A program made the translations under genes and the position numbers. Of a stretch of DNA of 64,000 bases, positions 29,980 through 41,200 are shown one piece after another. The notes beneath the pieces were generated by a model. The model saw only the letters and a list, made by a program, of their open reading frames with translations, had not been told where the DNA came from and made no database searches. Where the stretch lies: the NCBI GenBank assembly GCA_034440575.1, contig JAOTOL010001285.1, forward strand, positions 356,001 through 420,000. Direction: 5' to 3'. This DNA comes from Imbricaverruca yamaguchii (Eukaryota; Arthropoda; Thecostraca; Neoverrucidae). Numbering within the stretch: the first letter of the stretch is position 1; each line of letters begins with the position of its first letter.

Positions 29980-31967
29980 CAGCATCTTACAGAGATGATA
30001 CAGAACCTGTTGTCGTCGCTGATGCTCGACCACTTTTGACACCATCCTCTTACAAAGATGAGTTGCTGACCCTTCGCCCCCTCTGACACCACCGTATTAC
30101 AGAAACAATGCAGGGTCTACTGTCCTCGCTGACCCTTGCCCTCTTTTGACACCATCCTCTTACAAATATGAGTTGCTGACCCTTCGCCCCTTCTGACACC
30201 ACCTTCCTACAGGGACGATACAGGGCTTAACATCGCTACTTACACTTGACCCTTCTGACACCACCGCCCTGGGGCGGGGATGGCCGAGTGGTTAAGGTGT
30301 CGGGCTATGGGTACCGAAGGTCCCGGGTTCGACTCTAGCGCCACTCCGGGAATTTCCCAATCCCGCGGCCCACCGGCGAAACAGTGTGGGCGGCGCCATT
30401 AGCCGTGAATGTGCATAAAGTGTGTCGTGAACCAACCAATAAATAAGCAAACAGACACCACCGTCCTACAGGGACGATGCAGGGCCTGCTGTCGCTGCTG
30501 ACCTTTGAACCCTTCTGACACCACCGTCTTACAGGGACGATACAGGGTCTAATATCGCTACTGAAACGTGACCCTTCTGACACCACCGTCCTACAGGGAC
30601 GATGCAGGGCCTAATATCGCTACTGACACTTGACCCTTCCGACACCACCGTCCTACAGGGACGATGCAGGGTCTAATATCGCTACTGACACTTGACCCTT
30701 CTGACACCAATGTCCTACAGAAACGATGCAGGGTCTAATATCGCTACTGACACTTGACCCTTCTGACACCAATGTCCTACAGAAACGATGCAGGGTCTAA
30801 TATCGCTACTGACACGTGACCCTTCCGACACCACTGTCCTACAGGGACGATGCAGGGTCTACTGTGGCCTCTGTCACCACCAACCCTTGACCCTTCCGAC
30901 ACCACCGTCCTACAGGGACGATGCAGGGCCTGCTGTCACCACCAACCCTTGACCCTTCCGACACCACTGTCCTACAGGGACGATGCAGGGCCTGCTGTCC
31001 AACCCCTTGACCCTTCCGACACCACCGTCCTACAGGGACGATGCTCTGTCCACCCTTGACCCTTCCGACACCACTGTCCTACAGGGACGATGCAGGGCCT
31101 GCTGTCACCACCAACCCTTGACCCTTCCGACACCACTGTCCTACAGGGACGATGCAGGGCCTGCTGTCACCACCAACCCTTGACCCTTCTGACACCACCG
31201 TCCTACAGGGACGATGCAGGGCCTGCTGTCACCACCAACCCTTGACCCTTCCGACACCACCGTCCTACAGGGACGATGCAGGGCCTGCTGTCACCACCAA
31301 CCCTTGACCCTTCCGACACCACCGTCCTACAGGGACGATGCAGGGCCTGCTGTCACCACCAACCCTTGACCCTTCTGACACCACCGTCCTACAGGGACGA
31401 TACAGGGTCTAATATCGCTACTGACACGTGACCCTTCTGACATTACCGTCCTACAGGGACGATGCAGGGCCTGCTGTCACCACCAACCCTTGACCCCTTC
31501 CGACACCACCGTCCTACAGGGACGATGCAGGGCCTGCTGTCACCACCAACCCTTGACCCTTCCTGACACCACCGTCCTACAGGGACGATGCAGGGCCTGC
31601 TGTCACCACCAACCCTTGACCCTTCTGACACCACCGTCCTACAGGGACGATGCAGGGCCCTGTCAATCTGTCACCACCAACCCTTGACCCCTTCTGACAC
31701 CACCGTCCTACAGGGACGATGCAGGGCCTGCTGTCACCACCAACCCTTGACCCTTCCGACACCACCGTCCTACAGGGACGATGCAGGGCCTGCTGTCACC
31801 ACCAACCCTTGACCCTTCCGACACCACCGTCCTACAGGGACGATGCAGGGCCCACTTTCCCCACCAAACCTTTACCCTTCCTAAACCTACCGTCCTACAG
31901 GGACGATGCAGGGCCTGCTGTCACCACCAACCCTTGACCCTTCCGACACCACCGTCCTACAGGGACG
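29980..31967. repeat. 62-bp array that repeats the innexin B start-codon region
   Basis: Roughly 25-30 units of ACAGGGACGATGCAGGGCCT plus GCTGTCACCACCAACCC and TTGACCCTTCCGACACCACC. Units near the gene are almost identical and exactly 62 bp (ATG at 31906, then 31968); those to the left are diverged. The last unit is the real exon 1 start. A SINE A interrupts the array. Confidence 0.95.
30271..30453 (+). mobile_element. SINE A copy inserted in the 62-bp array
   Basis: Complete head, body and AATAAATAAGCAAACA tail. A 14-bp array segment GACACCACCGYCCT is duplicated on both sides (30257-30270 and 30454-30467). Confidence 0.92.
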
Positions 31968-32231
31968 ATGCAGGGCCTACTGTCGCCGCTGGCGTTCCAC
32001 GCCCACTTGTTCTCGGCGCGCGCCAAGCCGTGCGGGGACGGCCTGCTGTTCCGCCTGCACTACCGCGTCACCTTCGTGCTGCTGATGGCCTGCTGTCTGC
32101 TGGTCACCGCCACGCAGTACATCGGCGCGCCCATCTCCTGCCTCAGCGAGGAGAACCTGCCGCAGAACGTCGTCAACACCTACTGCTACATCGCCAGCAC
32201 CTTCACGCTGCCGTCCACCACCGACCTCAGG
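31968..32231 (+). CDS. Innexin B exon 1 (start codon, TM1, first loop)
   Basis: 88 codons ending CTCAGG before a GTGCGA donor (phase 0). The ATG at 31968 aligns residue for residue with the innexin A start. The preceding CCTACAG could be either a 3' splice site or plain 5' leader. The sequence from there through MQGLLSP is the last copy of the 62-bp array upstream. Confidence 0.9.
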
Positions 32232-35200
32232 GTGCGACCTGGGGAGGGACGAGAGAGAGGGGGAGGGAGAGAGAGGGAGAGAGGGAGCGAGAATGTGAGA
32301 GAGAGAGAGAGAAAGTGAGAGAGAGAGGGAGTAATTTCCAATGATCAAATTTGAACAGCATTAGAACAAGCTCTCTTATGATATGTAGGTCGTTTCATTA
32401 TCAAATTTCCCTTTCCCATCATTTCCCCCGGTCACTTTGCCCTTGAAGCGAAATGAGAGCAATTGGTCATTCAACTTCTTGTAATTAAATTCATCATTCA
32501 ACTTTCGCATAAAGTGCTGACGATTTACAACGTTATTTATAAACGAAAATCAAGCATGCTACATTTTGATGTAACCTTGAATAGCTTCCACGATGTTTTA
32601 ACCTGGCAATTTTTTGCACTCAATTATAGGGTGTGCGTCATATTGTCACATTTTATCCTTTCAAGTATGCCTGAGGTGATCCACATTAGCGAATTAATTT
32701 CTAATTCGCTGAATTTAGTAGGCATAAAATTAGATGCCTTCGAATGTAATATTCGACTATTTCTCTAAATATATGATTCTGTCATTTAACATATTTCGAC
32801 ATGAAGCTCTCAGGCATTATTGATGTTCCTACATGGCTTGATGCGCGTCAAACGTCTACGTTTGCCGCCTGCAGGACCTGTATGGTCGCCGAGCGATAGC
32901 ACGGTTAAAAAGAAAGTTCCAGCCTCGATCAATACCAAGCAACATCGGCTCTGTCACGCCAAAATTGTATGGCGAATTTCACGGTTGTAGATGCATTGTT
33001 TCCATTCATTTCACCGCCAATGAGCGCAATGTTCATAAACGATATCGAGGAAACCTGTCAGCCTCAACTCCAATGATTGCTGAAATAATGCCAGGCATAT
33101 CGCCGGTCGTTTCAAATAGGAAAATCTGCCTGTAACTTTGGCGTTGGAATCCATTAACGTTCAGGTAATGGTTTCACGTCCCGGCATATCCTCAGTCACG
33201 GGGATGTGCCAGGACTGAGGATATGCTCATTGCCTTCTGGAACTATATTTTGATACTCATACACCACATGCGGCGGGACGCGCGCAACGCCGCCGGCGGC
33301 CCGCCGCCTCTGGTGTATGAGTATCGAAATATAGTTCCAGAAGGCAATGCACAAAATAACAATGTGTGCAACATACTTGTAAGTGTCAATGAAATTGACA
33401 CCTGAAGGCAAGCTAACATTAAGAAATGCACTTCCCATCACATTTTATGGAGACAGGATCTCATAAATTTTAACGATGTTGTTCGCGCCAACACCAGTAG
33501 GCATCCAAGCGTGCTCGTTGCAGACACAAATTTCAGAGGTTTTGGATGACATCAGGAACCTACCTGTTTCCTTTCTTTACTAGAGATTCCCGATGTCCGC
33601 ATTAGCATTGCGTTTGAAGCCGGAGGAATATTTGCGGCTAAGTATCCTTATATTTGTGGCTTCACACCATTGTGATTTTATGAATTGGGATCTTACTATT
33701 TGTGTCGTAAATTCTTAGTATGTGCGGCTTAATATCATGATATTTGTGGGATAATATCTTAATATTTGTAACTAATTATCTTCTTGTTTGTGGTTTTTGT
33801 AATTTGGGCCGCGGGATTGGAATGGGGTTTTGTGGCTAAATATCTTAACATTTGTGGCTTAATATCTCAAACTTTGTGGCAAAATATTGCGATCCAACAG
33901 TGCATTCCACGCGGCGGAGCGCAAGGTCCGCAAGGACCATCCGCTCCACCACCATCGTCGACCGAACATCACCAAACATTTGTGACGCCGCTGGGGCTCG
34001 AACCGCACACCTGTCCATGACTGGGCGGTGCACCACGTCCTCAGACGGGCTGGCGGGGCGGCCAGAGGTGGCGTCCGGCGCGGCCGTCCGGGCCCGAGCA
34101 GCGGCGCTACCACAGCTACTACATGTGGGTGCCGTACGTGCTGTTCCTGCAGTCGATCAGCTTCTACCTGCCGCACTGGATCTGGAAGGTGGTGCAGACG
34201 GACAAGGTGCGCGGCGTGCTGCAGGTGAGGCACGTCACCGCCGGCGGGGAGCCGCGGGACTGGTCGGCGGGGAGCCGCGAGACTGGTCGGCGGGGAGCCG
34301 CGAGACTGGTCGGCGGGGAGCCGCGAGACTGGTCGGCGGGGAGCCGCGGGACTGGTCGGCGGGGAGCCGTGAGACTGGCCGGCGGGGAGCCGTGAGACTG
34401 GCCGGCGGGGAGCCGCGAGACTGGTCGGCGGGGAGCCTGAGACTGGTCGGCGGGGAGCGCGACTGCCGGCGGGGAGCCGCGAGACTGGTCGGCGGGGAGC
34501 CGCGAGACTGGTCGGCGGGGAGCCGCGAGACTGGTCGGCGGGAGCCGTGAGACTGGTCGGCGGGAGCCGCGAGACTGGTCGGCGGGGAGCCGTGAGACTG
34601 GTCGGCGGGGAGCCGCGAGACTGGTCGGCGGGGAGCCGCGAGACTGGTCGGCGGGGAGCCGCGAGACTGGTCGGCGGGGAGCCGCGGGACTGGTCGGCGG
34701 GGAGCCGTGAGACTGGTCGGCGGGGAGCCGCGAGACTGGTCGGCGGGGAGCCGCGAGACTGGTCGGCGGGGAGCCGCGAGACTGGTCGGCGGGGAGCCGC
34801 GAGACTGGTCGGCGGAGAGGCAGCAGGTGAGGCGGTGGTGAGGAAAGGGTGATAAAGGGGTGAGGAACCGGTGCGGAAGGGGTACGGAAGGGGTGCGGAA
34901 GGGGTGAGGAAAGGGATGAGGAACCGGTGCGGAAGGAATGAAGAAGGGGTGAGGAAGGGCGTAAGGAAAGGGGTGAGGAAAGGGGTGAGGAAAGTGGTGA
35001 GGAACCGGTGCGGAAGGAGTGAGGAAGGGGTGAGGAAGGGGTGAGGAAGGGGTGAGGAAGGGGTGAGGAAGGGGTGAGGAAGGGGTGAGGAAGGGGTGAG
35101 GAAGGGTGAGGAAGGGGTGAGGAAGGGGTGAGGAAGAAGGTGAGAAAGGATGAAGAAGGGGTGAAGAAGGGGTGAAGAAGGGGTGAGGAAGGGGTGAGGA

Positions 35201-38200
35201 AGTGGTGAGGAAGTGGTGAGGAAAGGGTGAGGAAATGGTGAGGAAATTATGAGGAAGGGGTGAGGAAGGGGTGAGGAAAGGGTGAGGAAGGGTAGGGAGA
35301 GTGGGCGGAGAGTCAGCGGAGAGTCACCGGAGAGTCAGCGGTGAATCAGCGGTGAGCCAGCGTTGAGTCAATGGAGAGTCAGCGGAGTGCCGGTTGTGCC
35401 GCAGCTTGCAGCTCGCATGCTTCATTCCATGGGCGTGAACCCTGGAAGTTGGCGGTTTATCACTCGAATAATGCAAAAAACAAGTTCACATATCTCCAGT
35501 ATACATTGCGGGATGCTTCTCCATACAACGTGCATGCCTTTTTATATGCAATTGTCTCCCACATATTTCATGTAAAATTGAACAATGCATGGGTGTCCTA
35601 ATCGCGCCGGTTAAGGAATGACGTGATTATAATTCAATTACCATTAGGTTCCTGCATTTTCATAGATGTTATCATTAAGTGCATTCATTCAGCTGTGGAT
35701 CACATTTGGAGCCGTTTTATATCTCTTTTAAGCTTCACGCGGGGAAGTTATTCTGCCATATAAGTAACTTAAGCTTGATGTTTTCTCATTCCTTGACGCA
35801 TCGCGGTGGCTTGCTTTGAAGTGAATTTGCCATTTCTTGGCACACAAAAATAACACATGAAACTGAGATCAAAACCCGAGGTTAGATTTCAGCTATCGAG
35901 TAGTACGCAGCTGTAGCTCGTTTGTTGGCATATTTTATTTCATCTCATATCCTGGATACGGGACAGATCGTGTTTGCGCGTTCAACTTTTCGACGAATGG
36001 TGCTCCATTCCCAGGTCTACCAAATGACATTTTATGATCCTGATCCGCGCCTACGTCATAACATCCAAATTACGACCACCTTTCTGACCTACATCTGCGT
36101 CACCAACAGGGTCTCAATCTTGTGGTCGTCGACGAGGAAGAGCGCCGCCTCAAGGAAGCGCTCATGGTCAACTACCTCATCTTCCACTGGGGCTCCCACA
36201 CGTGCTGGGCGACCAAGTACCTGCTGTGCGAGACTCTGAACCTGCTGAACGTCGTGCTGCAGCTGGTGGTGACCGATTCCTTTCTCGGAGGACAGTTCAT
36301 CGGCTACGGCACGAGGGTGGTCAGCTATCTGCGACATAAGAGCGATGACATGCCTGATCCCATGGACGAGGTAAGGAGATGATGAGGATAGGAGATGAGG
36401 TAAGGAGGTGACCTCACTTGACCTTGACTAACTCGTTGACCTTAGATTACCTGACCTAAAATGTTTGGATCAGCATGTCAAATTGATGTGGGAAAAGGTA
36501 TGCCAAATTTGGACGCGCTACCGCGCGCCGTTCGTCCACAATCCGCGAAAAACCGGAAGAGAGGGGGGGGGGGGGTTGAAGACCCCCCGAGACGGGACGG
36601 GTTAAAGATGCTTAATGTGCTGCTACTGACAATGGTTTCTGGCAGCTGGTTCCAGTGTTCTACTACCCTGTTGGTGAAGAAAGACTGTCTTAACCTTGTC
36701 CTGCTGTGATTAACTTTAACTTTTGAATTGGTACCACATTTATACCAGGTCTTCCCTCATGTGACCTGACGTCTGCTTCAGGTCTTCCTCTCGTTTGGTC
36801 TTCCCTTCAGGTCTTCCGGTCTTCCTTCCCTACCCAGCATCGTCTGCTTCAGGTCTTGACCGAGCGTTTACTTCAGGTGTTCCCTCGTGTGTTTAATGCA
36901 ATGAAGAATGGCTCTTAGGTGCTCCTGACGGCCTGACAGCCTGGCCATGGCATCAGGGATACAAAAATACATAAACATAAATTATACTTTATGTATTATG
37001 CGTTATATTGGATATATGTCTATATATGTGCTCGTGTCGTATGTATATGGACCATGGTTCGGGCTTCCTCGAGGATTCTATCTTGACCTATTTGATTTCT
37101 GGTTTGGGTTTTTGAAGTGTCTGGCCAGAGGATGCTTTATGTGATTCACGTGTATTTTTCACGTTTTTACCCGGTTTTTCAATTGTTAACCCTGCCTTTT
37201 TATATATCTCCTGACGATGGCCCCTGGCCGAAACGTTGAGTAAATACAGTATAGTCCTTAACGTTACTCTTAATGTAAACTCAGCACATCCTGGTATATT
37301 GAACGTCGTGTATATTTCGTATATTTCTTCTCACGCATTCCCTCGTGTGACCAAACGTCTGACATAAAGACATAAAGACATAAAAGATTAGTGCAACTAT
37401 GAGCCACAAGGGCCCTTCTTGGTTGCACTCTGTACACTGAACCAGTTGCCCACCAAATCTGTCAATCAGCCCTCCCTGCTGCTTCAGGTCTTCCCTCGTC
37501 TGTCCAAGTGCACCTTCCACCGGTACGGTCCGTCGGGAAACTCGCGTGACCAAACGTCTGCTTCAGGTCTTCCCTCGTCTGTCCAAGTGCACCTTCCACC
37601 GGTACGGTCCGTCGGGAAACTCGCGTGACCAAACGTCTGCTTCAGGTCTTCCTCGTCTGTCCAAGTGCACCTTCCACCGGTACGGTCCGTCGGGAAACTC
37701 GCGTGACCAAACGTCTGCTTCAGGTCTTCCTCGTCTGTCCAAGTGCACCTTCCACCGGTACGGTCCGTCGAAACTCGCGTGACCAAACGTCTGCTTCAGG
37801 TCTTCCCTCGTCTGTCCAAGTGCACCTTCCACCGGTACGGTCCGTCGGGAAACTCGCGTGACCAAACGTCTGCTTCAGGTCTTCCCTCGTCTGTCCAAGT
37901 GCACCTTCCACCGGTACGGTCCGTCGGGAAACTCGCGTGACCAAACGTCTGCTTCAGGTCTTCCCTCGTCTGTCCAAGTGCACCTTCCACCGGTACGGTC
38001 CGTCGGGAAACGTGGAGCGCTACGATGCGCTGTGCGTGCTCAGCATCAACGTGATCAACGACAAGGTCTACCTCACCTTGTGGTTCTGGTTCTTCATGCT
38101 GCTCGCATTGGGCAGGTGGGTACTTGTGACAGCGGTGCTGACGTGAATTTAGGACGATTGGAGGACTTGGTAGATGTTGTGGTGTGATAAACGCTAAAGT

Positions 38201-41200
38201 GCAAGTCATTTGAGCATAGGCGCTGTATCACCGATGCAGTCGATACGCCCCTAAATTCCAATAACCAACCAAGTCAATGGAGTGCACAATTGTTACTTAA
38301 GACCGGAATTAAAAGATGCTTCACGGCGTTTCGACTGTAATGCCTTCATCCGGAAAACACGTTAAACTAAGTATCACCAGGTGGTACTGGTTTCACGTGC
38401 TTCGCGATGAAGAAAATTCCATCGAATGGCGGAAAACATCTTTGAAGTTTGATCTAAAGATGATAATATTCCAACCACTTCACTTGTAATTTGGTGTTCA
38501 TCATTCCACTACTATCATCAATCTATCCCTCGGACAGCTCATTCGGTGGCTTGTTTCAACCAGCAGTTGCTAGACTGGATGAGGTACACGAGTGAAGGTG
38601 CGCGGGCTCCCACCTTCACGCTTTATACCACCGGCTGGCCACATTCCCCCATCTTGCGATCTGCTGATGGCGTACCGGCTGGTGACCGTGTGTGTTCCCC
38701 CCTGCGTACCGGCGGTGATGTTCCCTGCTGACGTACCGCTGGTGACCGGTGTGTTCCCCTGCTGACGTACCGGCTGGTGACCGTGTGTGTTCCCCTGCTG
38801 ACGTACGGGCTGGTGACCGTGTGTGTTCCGTCCCTGCTGACGTACCGGCTGGTGACCGTGTGTGTTCCCCCTGCTGACGTACCGGCTGGTGACCGTGTGT
38901 GTTCCCCTGCCGACAGTCTCCTGCTGACGTACCGGCTGGTGACCGTGTGTGTTCCCCTGCCGACAGTCTCCTGCTGACGTACCGGCTGGTGACCGTGTGT
39001 GTTCCCCTGCTGACGTACCGGCTGGTGACCGTGTGTGTTCCCCTGCTGACGTACCGGCTGGTGACCGTGTGTGTTCCCCTGCCGACAGTCTGTGCCGACA
39101 GTATCCTGCTGACGTACCGGCTGGTGACCGTGTGTGTTCCCCTGCTGACGTACCGGCTGGTGACCGTGTGTGTTCCCCTGCTGACGTACCGGCTGGTGAC
39201 CGTGTGTGTTCCCCTGCCGACAGTCCCCTGCTGACGTACCGGCTGGTGACCGTGTGTGTTCCCCCTGCTGACGTACCGGCTGGTGACCGTGTGTGTTCCC
39301 CTGCTGACGTACCGGCTGGTGACCGTGTGTGTTCCCCCTGCTGACGTACCGGCTGGTGACCGTGTGTGTTCCCCTGCTGACGTACCGGCTGGTGACCGTG
39401 TGTGTTCCCCTGCCGACAGTCTCCTGCTGACGTACCGGCTGGTGACCGTGTGTGTTCCCCTGACGTACCGGCTGGACCGTTAGTCCCCTGCTGACGTCTG
39501 CGACAGTATCCTGCTGACGTACCGGGGTGACCGTGTGTGTTCCCCTGCTGACGTACCGCGGTCCGTGTGTGTTCCCCTGCTGACAGTCCCTGCTGACGTA
39601 CCGGCTGGTGACCGTGTGTGTTCCCCTGCTGACGTACCGGCTGGTGACTGTGTGTGTTCCCCTGCTGACAGTCTCCTGCTGACGTACCGGCCGGTGATCG
39701 TGTGTGTTCCCCCTGTCGACAGCATCCTGCTGACGTACCGGCTGGTGACCGTGTGTGTTTCCCCTGCCGACAGTATCCTGCTGACGTACCGGCTGGTGAC
39801 GGTGTGCTCGCTGAAGGTGCGGTTCCGCCTACTGCAGGCGCGCGGCAGCAAGTACGGCGCCGACCCGGCCATCGATGACGTCACCAGGCTCTGCGGCTAC
39901 GGCGACTGGTGAGCGTGAAGTGTCGCTGTGACGTCATAGAGTCCTTCATATCAGCATATATCAGAGCATATATCACTGCAACATATCACTGACTAAAGCA
40001 TCCAATGACTAAAGCATAGAGTCGTAGAAAGCAATGTTCCAATGACTAAAGGTGAAGACATGGTGCGCGATCACAGCGTTAATCACATAAAACGGTAACT
40101 TAGATTCATTTCTACCCTCCTTATAATTTGTGTCCAGATTTACCGTATTTATAATTGGGTATAAAGATCTTGATATATGATATCGTTGTGTACAGTGCCA
40201 GTGATGTCATAGACACCAATGTGCCAATGATTAAAGGTGAAGATAAGGTAAACGATCACGATGATGATCACGGGATAAAGGTGTTCATTTATTTATTTAT
40301 TTCACGATACATGACCCTCCACCTACAGTGGCTATTATGGACAGTCTGGCAACTTAAATTCACTTCTACTTCGTATTCATTTGGGTCCAGATTTCCTGTA
40401 ACTTATAAATAAGGTACAAATATATTATATATAAGTAGTGAAGACTTCTGCTTAAGGTTTGGTGTGCGGAAGTCTTAAGGAGGGAAGTCCTCTGCCAAAC
40501 TTAAAGCCCGGGTCAAGGGAGATTCGAGGATTCGATTCCCTCGGAGCTGACGTTTGTTTGTTTGTTTATTTGTTTGTTTGTTTGTTGTTGAATTGTACCA
40601 GCCTGCCACCTGTGAGTGATATCGGCTGTTAGTGACCTTGTAAACTGACTTGTGCGCGACTCAAATTTATTTTTAGTCGACTCATATGTGACTCATAGAT
40701 CTTGAGATCTGATTCGACTTGCCACTCATCCAAAAACGATTGATTCATGAGTTGATTCTCGTCTCAACTCGAGTCGAGCACGAATCTGGAGAGGACACAC
40801 AGTAGCCAACATTGTGCCCGCATCAATACTATCCGTTCAAGTTAGATTTCTCCGGGTGCACACTTGCAGGTTTGAAGTTCAAGCAATAGACATAGCCACT
40901 TTATGGAATATTGTGGTAAATATGAAGAGGTCAACATCTACAGGAGTGGGTGGTATCAGCATACAAATGTTTCGATAGCGAGTTTGCGGAATGGGCCACG
41001 TGTTGTTGAATGGAGTTAACTGAAGCATAGTCAGCGGATCAGCGCCGCAGTGTTGGAACCATGCAATTATAGCACTACTCTGTCTAAATATGCGAACGCA
41101 AAATCACCGGCCGACCACCGCCCAATTAGATACTATGATTAGAGAGGTAGAGTAATAGATTCGTTGAGTGGTGGTGGTCCGGACTGTGCCGGTGCGTGTG

